64,000 bases of DNA from Timema cristinae (GCA_039000515.1 JBCFYV010000001.1:57025372-57089371), one strand, 5' to 3'; shown: positions 46,208 through 58,399, numbered from the stretch's first letter. Notes: generated by a model from the sequence alone, not told the origin. A program made the numbers and translations.

Positions 46208-47075
46208 AGGCCCCGGTTTATAACTGGGCAGACTGGGCATATGCCAGACTTTCCGGGCGCACTAGAGGACCATATTTTTTAGAAGGAAAAAATATTTATT
46301 TTGTTTATACACAAATTAAAAAATTAAAAAATTACACTATTATTTTTGTTGCGTTTCTTCTGCTTGTAAAATTCGAAATGTGTGAATCACAGTTAATTTC
46401 CTGCCATCCACGCATTCTAGTGTACTAATTTGCAAACTAACACTTAGTTAACACTTAGTTACTTTAATTCTCGTCCGCCTGCCTTGACGTTTCATTCCTG
46501 CACTCGCTGTCAAGTGTTTCATATATAACCTCTTTTAAGTGATTATATGTGTGTTAAGTGACTCATTTCCAAGTTTTAGTTTTTAAATACGAGTAGGAGA
46601 TTAAGTGGTGACGAGTTCAAAAAGTGTGCTGCTAAAAAAAACTGTGAAATTGAACTATTAAGGAAAGTGTCAAAAATAGAATCTTTTTACATCAATTCCA
46701 ACATCCTCGATTACTTCTAAATGTTCACAATGTTTTGTAGCGCTCACGATACGAGAGCCCTGCCAAGCTGCTATTTGCAGTTTTTTCTTATGTCTGTTGT
46801 GTTTATGTAAATGTATATAGTGATGTTCAAAAATAGATAAGACTTATAAAACAAACAAAATATATATATTTTTTATTTACTATGGCCCAAAATATAGCGT
46901 TTAGTAATAAATAATCAAAATAACTAAAAGGTTAGCTAATCAGTGTGCATTTTTCAATTATAAAACGTAGCTACTAATAGTTAGACAAGCTTATAAAAAG
47001 GAGGCGGGGGGGGGGGGGGTGCGAGGCGTCTTAGATATCTAAGCCCAGGGCACCAACCACATAAGCCCGAGGCCT
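46208..47075 (+). mobile_element. hAT-type DNA element, deleted
   Basis: The left end reads AGGCCCCGGTTTATAACTGG and the right end, reverse-complemented, AGGCCTCGGGCTTATGTGG. Both continue to a TGGGC motif. The inside holds a recognisable transposase N-terminal remnant (46589-46720). No matching 8-bp duplication was seen. A G13 run lies just inside the right end. Confidence 0.6.
46589..46720 (+). pseudogene. hAT transposase N-terminal remnant
   Basis: The frame reads RRLSGDEFKKCAAKK, then ELLRKVSKIESFY, and ends at TAA. A basic start, RLSG, a Lys/Glu-rich helix and a hydrophobic KVxKIxSF segment are the usual opening of hAT transposases related to the TTF-type/ZMYM-associated group, where a zinc finger and RNase H-like catalytic core follow. 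Neither is present here. The normal start codon is not visible (the codon is ACG or earlier), and a stop lies four codons upstream. It lies inside an element with hAT-like inverted ends, in the expected orientation and near the expected place. Confidence 0.6.
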
Positions 47076-47339
47076 GTCTACAAAATAATAGAAAACAACA
47101 GTAAAGATTCTCTATAGTCGCTATGATACAAATATAAGTTTGTAGAAAGACAAGTATAACAAGAATAAGTAGAGAAATAAGATAAAAATGGAACCTACAA
47201 GAATTGCAGAAATACAAGCAGAAAGAAAGCAGAAGAATAGCACGAGAGCGTTTGGAAAAAGGGCAAATGTAGACTGAGATACGAATAGGTGAAAAGATAT
47301 GAAGACATGTGGTAAAAAAAAAACCACCTGATACTATGA

Positions 47340-47740
47340 ATAGCTAAAGGCTAAAGAGGCGGTAGGACTAAGTTAAACGTAAAAAGGGCTGTAGAAAGGG
47401 AATGGGGGGACGATTAAATAAGCTTAGTGAAATGCAGGTGCAAGGGAAGATGAAGAAAAGGCATGACAGGGCAGAGGGCCGGGTAGTTGAGTGTGTTGAA
47501 GCGCTAATTGACACCGAGGCTGACAGACGGTAGAGCGAGGAATTGGCCGGCAACCAACACTCCACTACATCAGTTAGTTACATTCCCTACCAACAGCAGC
47601 GTTCAGATCACTGAGTAATGAGTTCCAGAGATGCTGCACCATATTCTGACAGATGAATAGCTACCGCTCCATGGTTGGTGTCATCTACCAGTCTAAGCAT
47701 CATGTGTGGTTCATTTTTGTTAAAGTAAGTTTTATTTTAT
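47340..47740. other. Purine-rich, GC-richer segment
   Basis: It starts purine-rich (GGGAAGATGAAGAAAAGGC) and becomes balanced after 47500. A frame from ATG 47653 runs 24 codons to AAA before GTAAGT at 47725. An acceptor-like CCTACCAACAGCAG lies at 47588-47603. The evidence is too thin to call an exon. Confidence 0.2.
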
Positions 47741-49676
47741 TTTATTTGGCATGTATAATATACTCTCTTAAAGTTATGTATAAATAAAATAGCAAATTAA
47801 TTTTAAATAAGTGGGACTTTCCACTCTTCGGCTGGAACTTAAAAACCATGGTATGTTATTTTGTAACGCTTCCGGAAATAAGCTTCAAGTAGCTTTTTGG
47901 CACCTTTCAAAATCTAAAGTGTTATTCAAAGAGATGAATAAAAGTAGCAATATTATACACACACAAAAAATCATTATGAAAACTTAATTTTGTATTAAAT
48001 ACTATGCATATACATTAATTTAACATCAATATGTCTGATCAACTGCAATAAATTAGGTCTATATCTGTAAAATAAAGTTCTTCATGCCAAAATTGGACTT
48101 AGTGTATATAATTTTGTTTGATGGGTAACTACTACATATATTCCACTACCCACTTACTGTTCCTTCATGAACATATGTTTCACTCGCTAGTAGCTAATAG
48201 AGGCTATATTTGTAAAACTACATGCTTGATACAGCTGCCAAAATTGACGCCACCTGTCAAAGAACCACATGGTTTAACATTAATATATTATAATAATATA
48301 ATAAAGTTAAAAAATAAATATTAGTTAGTGAATGACCCATAAGTAAAAAAAAAAAAAAACTGTCGAGTGTTACTAAATCGCACATTCAACCACCTACTTA
48401 TATTTTTGTCAACAAAGACAATTAGAAGAAATATATTTATAATCAATCTAGTTTGTGTGACGTGACCTACAGTTTAAGTTGTAACAATTATATTTGGTTC
48501 TCATATTATAACGCATGGACAATTTAAAAGTTTATGTGGGACGGAGGGAGGGAAAACTTAATTTAAGATAATGCACCTGCAATCGTGTGAAAATGTGATA
48601 AGAAAGCCAGTTTTAAATTACATGTGAAAAACAATTCCAATGCACCCAAACGTGATTTAAAGTTCGAATTTACCATCCTGACGATTTTGACACTATAGTT
48701 ACCGCTTTTTATAAAAAAATGAAAAATTCCAGTGTTTTTAAGGTTTTTAAAAATAAATTTCCATTTTTCTAAATTACTTAGTCTATATTGAAATATAGAT
48801 AGTTGAAATTTTATTTGCCAACAAATTTACTAGCGCATAGTCATCAAACTTGTTTAAGACATGAGTGTTTGGATTTTATGTGGAAATATATGCAATAACC
48901 GAATCAGGATGCTTAGTTCTTCAGTTCAAGTTTTATTCCATGCAATACTCTAATTTTCAAATCTTGCACTTAAATGTACAAGATGCACAGATATTACAGT
49001 ATGTTTACTAGTTTTTTTAAAGAATGTTCCTTTATTTCCGGACACAAAAAAAAACATGGATTTTTCTCGACTCTACAGGTTTTATAAATGCGTGGCTATC
49101 TTAGCTTTATTCAACGCGAACACAAGCGATTTAATTAAAAAGATAATATATTCATACGTTAACTACTGTGGTCTTCCACTGGTTCTTATTATATATAATA
49201 TGAAATAGCACTAATAATAGTCTACATTAAAACTGTTTCAATGTTGACCGCAACAAAAAATATCTTTGTAACTATATAAGCATTTTTAACTACCGGACTA
49301 CCACTATTGGTACATCTGGTCGTAGGTCCTCTTTGCCCCAAGATGGAACTCTAGAGCCGTTGGCCCGAGGGGTGCATGCACCACATTAAACACGTGTTCA
49401 ACAAGGTCTGGAATAATATAAGTACCCCAGCAGACCAAGAGTCCCACTACTCATCATAGCTCAGAACCAAGATGTGTCCTTGTTAAATTGGTTAAAAGTC
49501 CTCAGTCAGGTATCGAACTAAAGGTCCTAAAAGACTACCAGTGGCGATCATGGCTACGGGTGGCAAACAACTAATTGAATGAAACATGTCAGCTCAAACG
49601 AAATAAGGATCTAATATCCACCATACCATAAGAGAAGGAATTGACTTCTCTATAAAAACAACCTCAATAGCCTTAC
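47741..49676. other. AT-rich, possible old repeat at its end
   Basis: 47741-49290 is AT-rich without signal. 49300-49570 is GC-richer with a tRNA-like complement (AGGTATCGAACTAAAGG near 49510), perhaps an old SINE of another family. Confidence 0.4.
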
Positions 49677-49790
49677 CCCCGCTTCAGTTGTGGAATGGTC
49701 TAATACGTAGCTCTCAGGATAGACTAGGCTGCCGATGACGGGGATATTGGGGTTCGAATCCCGGTTGGGTGTACTGAGGATGCCTTTTTT
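49677..49790 (+). mobile_element. SINE-B tRNA-like head, 3'-truncated
   Basis: A clear head: GGTCTAATACGTAGCTCTCA, CTGCCGATGACGGGGATATT, then box B GGGGTTCGAATCCCGGTTGG. It stops soon after TACTGAGGATGCC. Confidence 0.72.
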
Positions 49791-50383
49791 ACTCGAATTG
49801 AATCTCTAATTGGGGTCAAATACTGGGAAATTAGTGTTGGTTAGAAGCTTCGTCATTCTATAGTAAATAAGTAATTTACCTTCATCAAACAAGACACGTC
49901 ATAGAAAGATGGAGTGTCGATGTTACCAACATCATCCTGTGCTAGTTTATTTAAATCTTGTTTTAACAACCTCGTGTGGGAAGTTTGGCAACATCTAGTC
50001 GAACAACAGAGAATATAATCTTTATTTCATTCAGTTAGTCGCACACTGTGGCGTTTAGCTATATACAGACTTGGAAAATATTTCTAATTTGAGTCTTTCT
50101 TAATTCCCATATGAACATTTTTATAAATGAGCCGATAAATACGATACGGATAAAGTGTGTGCCAATACCAAAAAAATATCCTAAGGTGGGATGGAATGTT
50201 ACGCCAGTTAAGGTCAGTATTTTAACAATTTTTCAAATAAGAAGTTTTTTGTCCAAAACATTTAAAACATTACTTCATTAGATACGTTTGGTTTAATTTG
50301 CTTATAGAGTAATCTCAACAGTTCTCGTATATTTATCATGGGAATCATGAATTAAAACAGGACTTTATCTTTTATTTTTAACA

Positions 50384-50542
50384 ACAAATCTTACTACCAA
50401 TTCGGGTTAAACGCTTATGTGATAGTTAGGATAATGGGCTAGGTATGATAAAGGTTGAATTTAGAACCAATATCTCACCATCATCGGCATTCTAGTCCAT
50501 CGCGAGAATAACACCTTATATTATGCAGTCACTGAAGCGGGG
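50384..50542 (-). mobile_element. SINE-B copy with internal deletion
   Basis: The tail (ATCTTACTACCAATTCGGGT) and head (CGAGAATAACACC, CACTGAAGCGGGG) are present. Most of the body between GGTTGAATTTAG and AACCAATATCTC is missing. Confidence 0.68.
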
Positions 50543-50655
50543 TTTTCTTTATTTAAAAAGGTTATATTCAATTTGTATAATTGTATTGTATAGAATTAAG
50601 CTAAATGTATCTCCTGAAGAAAGTATGTATTTATTTTGAACAAAAGGTTTTATTT

Positions 50656-50942
50656 ATTATTATTATTATTATTATTAGCACCGCGTCTTACTACCCGTTC
50701 GGGTTATACGCACTTACGCTAATGTGTAATGTTAGGGTGATTGTGAGATGAAATGAAGGACCTACAGTTTAACGTGGAATCCGAACCACGGAGGAGGCCT
50801 GGCATTCCCCACATTCACAAGATGTCTTGTCAGAGGTGAAGGAAGGGCTTGGTAATCAGATAAATCTGTGCCGGGACCGAGGATTGAACCCCGGCCGCCA
50901 GCACAGAAGTCTGACACCTTACCCCTAGACCACCAGGTCACC
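50656..50942 (-). mobile_element. SINE-A copy 7 with 11-bp target-site duplication
   Basis: A full-length minus-strand copy whose ATT tail lies at the low-coordinate end. The word aggttttattt flanks it at 50645-50655 and 50943-50953. Confidence 0.94.
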
Positions 50943-51794
50943 AGGTTTTATTTTAAATACTGTAACTTATTAACGTAAGTAGCTAGCAGCCCACCTTAAT
51001 CGAGCCAATACGACGAGGCGATACGGATTGTGTGTGAACCAATCTAAAACCTCACAGTTCCCTCATATGTGTTTGTCTAGTTGTTGCTGCCGAACCTTCA
51101 ATTGGAAAGCACACATCTGAGTGTTAGAAAATAGGGAGAGCTCACTGTGTAGTTAGTTAATTACGCGTTCTAATTAAGAGCACACCTATTAAAGTGCCAA
51201 GGTAAAAAGAGCTGCTGGTGACATTAACGAGCACTATCAACATTTGCACTAAATGAAGGGGAAAATATTGGAAAAACAATTATGTCAAGACAACCTATTG
51301 ATGTGAGGTATTGAAAAGCAATGTAGTGTCAATATAATTGACTCCTAGCTTTATGCTTATATTTAAATGCATAACATAACTATACGTGTTTTATATTTAG
51401 GCAGCCTTTGTGTTGGGACTTGGATTATAAATATATATTTTTCAATGAAAGCCAGTATGTATTAACAATAGTCAACATTCTTCATTGAGTAGACAAAATT
51501 CTGGAAAAAGATGCATGAGAATGATAATTAAAGGCTTTGTTACAGTGTAATTTTAATATATTTTTTAGTGGTTTGCAGGAATTTTAAATCTACGGAACTG
51601 TAATTGAATCAAAACACTCAAAGAGTGTAAAAATATATTTTACTTACAATATGTTAATCAAATTTCTTTAACTTTGATAAGAAAACTAGGAGAACGAATT
51701 AATTATAAATATATCAGAATATTTATAATTTTTTTAATTATTACGTTAAACAAAAGATTTATTGTCGGCTCAGTCGAATGAGTGGGATAAAAAG

Positions 51795-51966
51795 ATGTTT
51801 TTGAGGAAATGTATTCACATTAATAAAAAGAAAGAATGGGAGGACCATAGTGCTAAATTTCATGCGGAAAACCACATCAGAACACCCAATCTAGATTCGA
51901 ACTTTGACTTTCCCATCACCGCCAATTCAATTTATTGAAAGATCGTCACGTTAGACCATGTGAACA
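51795..51966 (-). mobile_element. SINE-B copy, tail missing
   Basis: Body gaggaaatgtattcacatt, box B complement CTAGATTCGAACTTTGAC and head GAAAGATCGTCACGTTAGAC. The tail may be the separate piece at 52031-52076. Confidence 0.6.
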
Positions 51967-52030
51967 CTATTGAGTGTTGATGAAATGTTGTCAAAACAAC
52001 GGAGCAAAAACTACCAGAGCTTTTTTTTTA

Positions 52031-52076
52031 AGCGCCACGTCTTACTAACTGTTCAGGTTGTACGCCTAATTAAATA
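52031..52076 (-). mobile_element. SINE tail fragment
   Basis: CGCCACGTCTTACTAACTGT followed by a paired tail remnant. It is the common 3' end of SINE-A and SINE-B, with no body attached. Confidence 0.6.
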
Positions 52077-53090
52077 TTGCTCCAGTAGATACATACAGTT
52101 TAACTTTCTTCACAATGCAATATCAACATTTGTTGAATATCTTTCACAGGCATAGCGGCATTAGATTACAAACTTTTTAAATAAAGAAAAAAAGTTATCA
52201 TTACATTTCAGGACACCCCTTTAAAAGTTATTAAATGATTTTTTTACTGTCGTCATGTGAGTAAGATTAAACTCTTATGTTTCTACTGGAAAACTATTTG
52301 ATTTTTTTTGTCCAAAAAGTGTTTTGCTATAAAAACTGCAAAAACGTTCAACTTTTTCTCGCGTTCCCTGCATCTTCATCGTAGAGATAGTAAGTAGTCT
52401 TACCATGACAGATTACAGTATGACCTTATCTTATAAGTTGCAACGTAATATAACCCATCAGAGTTAGCTTGCTAACTTTCAATGCACACGGACTGTACAT
52501 TTAATAGTTTTGAATTATACTGTTCAATTTTCATCAGAAGGATCATTCTTATCTGACAGCTAGAAAAAATTACTAGATATGATTTCACGCAGTCATTCGT
52601 CAGGCCTTGTGATATAAATACTTAAAAATAGCTAATGTTACCAACTTAGAGACCAAGAACAACATTTGTATTTTCAAACTGGCCCTTGCTATGGTAATGT
52701 AAGTATAAGGATAGTTTAACCAACGTCAATATTAAATAAACCAAATACTATCACGACCTCAAAGAACTAAGGAAAGTGACAACTTATTACAACATAAAGG
52801 AGATGTCTGGCAGCTGAAGAGTTTAGCGACGTAATATTTCACAAAAATCCAGTAACTTAAACATGTAAATCATCATCAACGCAACCACAGGGTGAAAAGT
52901 ACGAAAAGCACTAACATTAACACTTTTCTGCATCATTATCAAGCCGTGGCTACTTTCAAGTAGATTTCTCCCCTCCCAGTTTCAAACGAAACATCCAGGG
53001 TGATAGTTAAAGAGCCAACCTAGTCAGGACGTTAACTAAGTGAAGACAACAGTAGCGGGATATCCAGGCGTGAAGACATAAATTACAACC
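52077..53090. other. Unassigned sequence leading into the 83-bp array
   Basis: AT-rich to about 52780, then more balanced. Words like GCGGGATATCCAGGCGTGAA (from 53056) may be a degraded first unit of the array. Confidence 0.45.
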
Positions 53091-55270
53091 AGAATAGCGC
53101 CAAGAGGCTACGGCAACAATCCAGTCCGCTGACTGGAGCAGTGACGGGTTACAATACAACGGCAATATCACGAGAATGAACGCCTAGAGATTCCGACAAC
53201 AATCCAGTCCGCTGATTGGAGCAGTGACGGGTTACAATACAACGGCGATATCACGAGAATGAACGACTAGAGATTCCGACAACAATCCATTCCGCTGACT
53301 GGAGCGGTGACAGGTTACAATACAACGGCAATATCACGAGAATGAACGCCTAGAGATTCCGACAACAATCCAGTCCGCTGATTGGAGCAGTGACGGGTTA
53401 CAATACAACGGCGATATCACGAGAATGAACGCCAAGAGGCTACGGCAATCCAGTCCGCTGACTGGAGCAGTGACGGGTTACAATACAACGGCAATATCAC
53501 GAGAATGAACGCCTAGAGATTCCGACAACAATCCAGTCCGCTGATTGGAGCAGTGACGGGTTACAATACAACGGCGATATCACGAGAATGAACGACTAGA
53601 GATTCCGACAACAATCCATTCCGCTGACTGGAGCGGTGACAGGTTACAATACAACGGCAATATCACGAGAATGAACGCCTAGAGATTCCTGCAACAATCC
53701 AGCGTGACGGGTTACAATACAGCGGCGATATCACGAGAATGAACGCCTAGAGATTCCGGCAACAATCCAGTACGCTGACTGGAGCGGTGACAGGTTACAA
53801 TACAACGGCGATATCACGAGAATGAACGCCTAGAGATTCCGACAACAATCCAGTCCGCTGATTGGAGCAGTGACGGGTTACAATACAGCGGCGATATCAC
53901 GAGAATGAACGCCAAGAGGCTACGGCAATCCAGTCCGCTGACTGGAGCAGTGACGGGTTACAATACAACGGCAATATCACGAGAATGAACGCCTAGAGAT
54001 TCCGACAACAATCCAGTCCGCTGATTGGAGCAGTGACGGGTTACAATACAACGGCGATATCACGAGAATGAACGACTAGAGATTCCGACAACAATCCATT
54101 CCGCTGACTGGAGCGGTGACAGGTTACAATACAACGGCAATATCACGAGAATGAACGCCTAGAGATTCCTGCAACAATCCAGCGTGACGGGTTACAATAC
54201 AGCGGCGATATCACGAGAATGAACGCCTAGAGATTCCGGCAACAATCCAGTACGCTGACTGGAGCGGTGACAGGTTACAATACAACGGCGATATCACGAG
54301 AATGAACGCCTAGAGATTCCGACAACAATCCAGCGTGACGGGCTACAATACAACGGCGATATCACGAGAATGAACGCCTAGAGATTCCGACAACAATCCA
54401 GTCCGCTGATTGGAGCAGTGACGGGTTACAATACAGCGGCGATATCACGAGAATGAACGCCTAGAGATTCCGGCAACAATCCAGTCCGCTCACTGGAGCG
54501 GTGACAGGTTACAATACAACGGCAATATCACGAGAATGAACGCCTAGAGATTCCTGCAACAATCCATTCCGCTGACTGGAGCGGTGACAGGTTACAATAC
54601 AACGGCAATATCACGAGAATGAACGCCTAGAGATTCCTGCAACAATCCAGCGTGACGGGTTACAATACAGCGGCGATATCACGAGAATGAACGCCTAGAG
54701 ATTCCGGCAACAATCCAGTACGCTGACTGGAGCGGTGACAGGTTACAATACAACGGCGATATCACGAGAATGAACGCCTAGAGATTCTGGCAACAATGCA
54801 GTCCGCTGACTGGAGCAGTGACGGGTTACAATACAACGGCGATATCACGAGAATGAACGCCTAGAGATTCCGGCAACAATCCAGTCGGCTGACTGGAGCG
54901 GTGGCAGGTTACAATACAACGGTGATATCACGAGAATGAACGCCTAGAGATTCCGGCAACATTCCGATCGGCTGACTGGAGCGGTGACAGGTTACAATAC
55001 AACGGTGATATCATGAGAATGAACGCCTAGAGATTCCGGCAATAATCCGGTCGGCTGACTGGAGCGGTGACAGGTTACAATACAACGGTGATATCACGAG
55101 AATGAACGCCTAGAGATTCCGGTAACAATCCGGTACGCTGACTGGAGCAGTGACGGGTTACAATACAACGGCGATATCACGAGAATGAACGCCTAGAGAT
55201 TCCGGCAACAATCCGGTACGCTGACTGGAGCAGTGACAGGTTACAATACAACGGTGATATCACGAGAATG
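53091..55270. repeat. 83-bp satellite-like array with higher-order repeat
   Basis: About 26 units of the type CAACAATCCAGTCCGCTGAC, TGGAGCAGTGACGGGTTACA, ATACAACGGCGATATCACGA, GAATGAACGCCTAGAGATTC. Some units lack the TCCGCTGATTGGAGCA part (reads CCAGCGTGACGGG near 53700, 54180, 54330 and 54650). Others have GCCAAGAGGCTACGGCAATC. A 480-base block is duplicated almost exactly within it. Confidence 0.96.
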
Positions 55271-56494
55271 ATTTCAGCTACAATCCAATTCAATGAGTGA
55301 ATTGAAGAACAAATATAAAATGCCCTTAACTAGAGAAAAGATGGAACCAGTACAAAATAAATCTAAATAAAAGAACTGGTTTAAATAAATATCATTGCAT
55401 TTAATCTTAATGTGCAGTATTGTAATTTCGGTCTTTGGTTTTCTTAAAATTAAATAACGTGTCAACTTAAAATAAAAATTATGTGGTGCTACAGCAATAC
55501 TAAAGAAATTTCATAATATGTGTGTCCAACCAAATTAGTAGATTGTAACCCGGCAACTTCCTGAGCTACGAGGGTTGCCTAATCATGCGGCTCACAAAAC
55601 AATACAGGCTTACCTTTAAGTTTAGATATCAATTTTCACTAACACTGGAATATTAATCCATGAATTAATGTTTACATTCATAACAGTAAGCTTACGTTAG
55701 TTGAAATGCTAATAAGAATTATTTCAAACAGTGAGAAAATATATCACAAGCTGTAAAAAAAAAAGTTTGTAAAATCTTCATCTTATTACATGTCGGGAGT
55801 ATTTGAAAAGTTCAATAAAAGAATGTACATTCAGCTAGGTCTAAATGTCTGTTGAGAAATTCTGCTCCCATGTGCGTATATGTTACTTTTTTATATATAT
55901 AAATTAGAAGTATTTAGGGAGTGGTTTCTGTACAATCTATTATAGCCAAGATAGATTATCAAACTGATTAGATTTTAGAGCAATCACAAAACGCAGTCTT
56001 CATGCCATCAATTCATTACTGTGGCAAGGAACACTTCAATTTTACTAAACACAATTTTTCAATAACTATACAAACACGTTAATGACTTAGATATGCTGTT
56101 GAACAATTTATAGTTTACAATGTCATAAAGAACAAAGGAAGATTAAGTTCTGTGCAAATTACTACACATAAGATAGCAATAATGCTACGGATTTATAGAA
56201 TAATTAGTAAGATACAATCGTACATAGTTATTTTCCCATAAAGTCTATTATTAAATCAATTTTTTTTATTTGCCATCAGTAAACTACCATTAATTTATTA
56301 TCTCTGAGAAAAAGTTGTTACTCATGTAAAATACTTTCCCGATATAAATTTTTAGTATTATTAAATTTTCTTTTTATAAATCTCAATTTTCAAAAGTCAG
56401 TAAACTAACTACCCCTAAATTTGAGATATAAATCAAATCACAATTTTGCCTCAATGTATGATTAGTGATTCCATAATATATATTCTTACGTTCG
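55271..56494. other. AT-rich, nothing recognised
   Basis: No repeat or coding signal noticed. The minus-strand frame 55274-55465 begins at the array edge and lacks a family match. Confidence 0.6.
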
Positions 56495-56595
56495 AACAAA
56501 ATCCGTCTAAACATTTTCGGCTGTGGCCGCATCTACAGACATACAGACCGAATTGTTAAACCCACTTTCCTTAGTTCAGGGACATGATGGACGAC
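56495..56595 (-). repeat. Dispersed repeat F, diverged copy
   Basis: On the minus strand: CATCATGTCCCTGAACTAAG, then CGGTCTGTATGTCTGTAG and GGCCACAGCCGAAAATG. The order of blocks agrees with the copies at 19630 and 25020. Confidence 0.45.
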
Positions 56596-56689
56596 AAGAT
56601 CCATCCTAACATCTAAGAAAAAGATTGTAATGAAAACAATACTTTATTTATATAAAAAAGTAAAAGTAAATCCAAACAATAAATGTAAA

Positions 56690-57060
56690 ATGAGAGGCCC
56701 GTAAAAACCTTGTCCTCAGCAGGTGTAAGACGAAGACAAGAGACCGTGTGTTTGGCTGATAGATGACGTATGCGCGGTGCTATCCATCATGGTGGTAATC
56801 GCTCGCCCTGTCCAGCTTGTAGAACATCGGCTACTCTAGTTGGCAAGAGAGCCTCAACTGCGCAGCCCGACAAAACCGGCGAATAGTCGCAGCCATAGGA
56901 GAAGCAACAATTTGGGGATGCCATCATTCGCTTATCTGAGTTCTGAGCTAGTAAGCCCCAGGGTTTATTTTCCGCAATGTAGTCGCTTACCTTTATTTCA
57001 CATACAAATGCCTGAACCATTAACATCTATCCAACAGGGACTGTTTCTTTAAGAGTCCTT
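56690..57060. other. GC-rich island with open frames on both strands
   Basis: The minus strand has a 79-codon frame (56787-57026) and, beyond its stop, an ATG in a very good context (TTACCACCATGATGG) opening 24 codons. The plus strand has a 70-codon frame (56840-57052). A donor-like AAAGGTAAGC lies on the minus strand near 56990. None is recognisable. A promoter or first exon region is possible. Confidence 0.25.
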
Positions 57061-57327
57061 CTTTCTTCACATATGACCGCTAGTTTAGGTAATACAGCTC
57101 AAAGTAAGCGTCAAATCATAGTATATCCTTTGTCAAAGGGATAGTCAGATAGGCGGGTGGATCCAAAGATATTGTAGTGACCTATAAACTGACAGTAAAG
57201 GATTAAGTTAGCGTGAACAAACTATAGCTATTAATAGCAATAAAGATAACGAATAAAAATAATTAAAAATATGTTCGTAGCAATAATTACATTCATCGAT
57301 CACCCCCAAGAAAATCCATCATCATGC

Positions 57328-57568
57328 CGTTGTTGGGGGCCTTGGTTTATACATGGCAAGCTCATTGTGTCTGGTTTACCGATGTTAGGAAAGCCAAGGT
57401 TGGATCCCCAGCCGGATTATACCAAGTTTTTTTTCCCTTAAACGGTTTTGTCCCTTTCCCTTCACATTCCCTTTAAATTAAAACCTCCACATCCCTACCA
57501 CACAAGCGTAATTAGGCTCAATATGCGTGAAACCATAACGGGTGGTGAGACGAGCTGAAAAAAAAAGT
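57328..57568 (+). mobile_element. SINE-B copy, diverged head
   Basis: Box B-like AAGGTTGGATCCCCAGCC, body CCTTTCCCTTCACATTCCC, and tail ACCATAACGGGTGGTGAGAC followed by an A run. Confidence 0.65.
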
Positions 57569-57588
57569 TCCTCCATTTCTGGAGGAAC
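57567..57588. repeat. Perfect 9-bp hairpin
   Basis: GTTCCTCCA and TGGAGGAAC pair exactly around a TTTC loop, directly after the SINE-B at 57328-57568. No terminator-like function is implied in this genome. Confidence 0.7.
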
Positions 57589-57689
57589 ATGAATCGGAGG
57601 GAGATTTTGACACTCTTGCTCATCAATTACCTTGACTTTCGTGGCTTTTCATATAGCCTTAGTGTTAGGTTTTTGTTCGTTTATTTCAG

Positions 57690-57758
57690 TCATGCGTGGA
57701 CTTCATTGAGACATTTCACTACAAGTCCAACCACATGGAACTTTACATGACGATCAAG
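57690..57758 (+). CDS. Candidate internal exon, unknown gene
   Basis: TTTTTGTTCGTTTATTTCAG is a strong acceptor. The following frame, 23 codons from TCA, reads SCVDFIETFHYKSN and ends MTIK, where AAG is followed by GTTAAG, a fair donor. The frame stays open for another 69 codons to 57968, so the exon could be longer. Phase 0 at both ends. The composition looks protein-like (aromatic, charged and Met residues mixed). The family is not recognised. Confidence 0.3.
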
Positions 57759-57989
57759 GTTAAGTGTCTATCAGGCTTGGAAACACGAAGAAAAAGCGAC
57801 TCATTTATTAATGCCAGCTTTACTTTTCCTAACAGTGGAAAGCTGGGAAAGTGGAGGTTTGTTTCAATCTCTAGCCGTATGACAACATCGCTAAGGATGA
57901 TTTTCGATCAAAAGAGGGCAGTGGTTCAGACTATAAGAGGATATCTCTTGAACAATACTGTGTCGTAGTTAATAAATAGTCAATAGTGA

Positions 57990-58165
57990 GATCAACAACC
58001 CTTTAGCTCAGCTAGTCTACAGAGATAAGGGTCCTAGGTTCCATTTCTGACATGGTCTAAAAATCTCATTGGTGAAATGTGGGTTTCCCCTTTCAAACTG
58101 ATGAATTAACGGCCGGGGGTTGGATGTTGTGTCTGTTCTAGATTTAAGTTAGTTTATAAGTCGTG
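57990..58165 (+). mobile_element. SINE-E copy
   Basis: Head CCTTTAGCTCAGCTAGTCTA, box B AGGTTCCATTTCTGACATGG, body CTGATGAATTAACGGCCGGG and TTGGATGTTGTGTCTG. The same layout as 23961-24150. Confidence 0.7.
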
Positions 58166-58399
58166 TGTTGATATAATCAATCAGCTCAGAAAGTGCACGT
58201 TAAATACCTCAAATAAATAAACGCATAATTAAATTAGAGCTTCCTCTTTTACGTTTATGAATTAAATTCTGGGAAACAGGATGTTTTGTTTGAAAAAAAT
58301 TAATCTGCAAGTCATGGGCTGCTAAGTCGTTTTAAAGAATTCATCTTAAATACTCCAAATAATAATTATAAGGAACTCTACTGATATTCAGGTTCCCTT

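Noticed and set aside
47653..47724. 24-codon frame ending at GTAAGT
   Set aside because: It lies in a GC-richer segment but has no acceptor in phase (the upstream frame has a TGA) and no other support.
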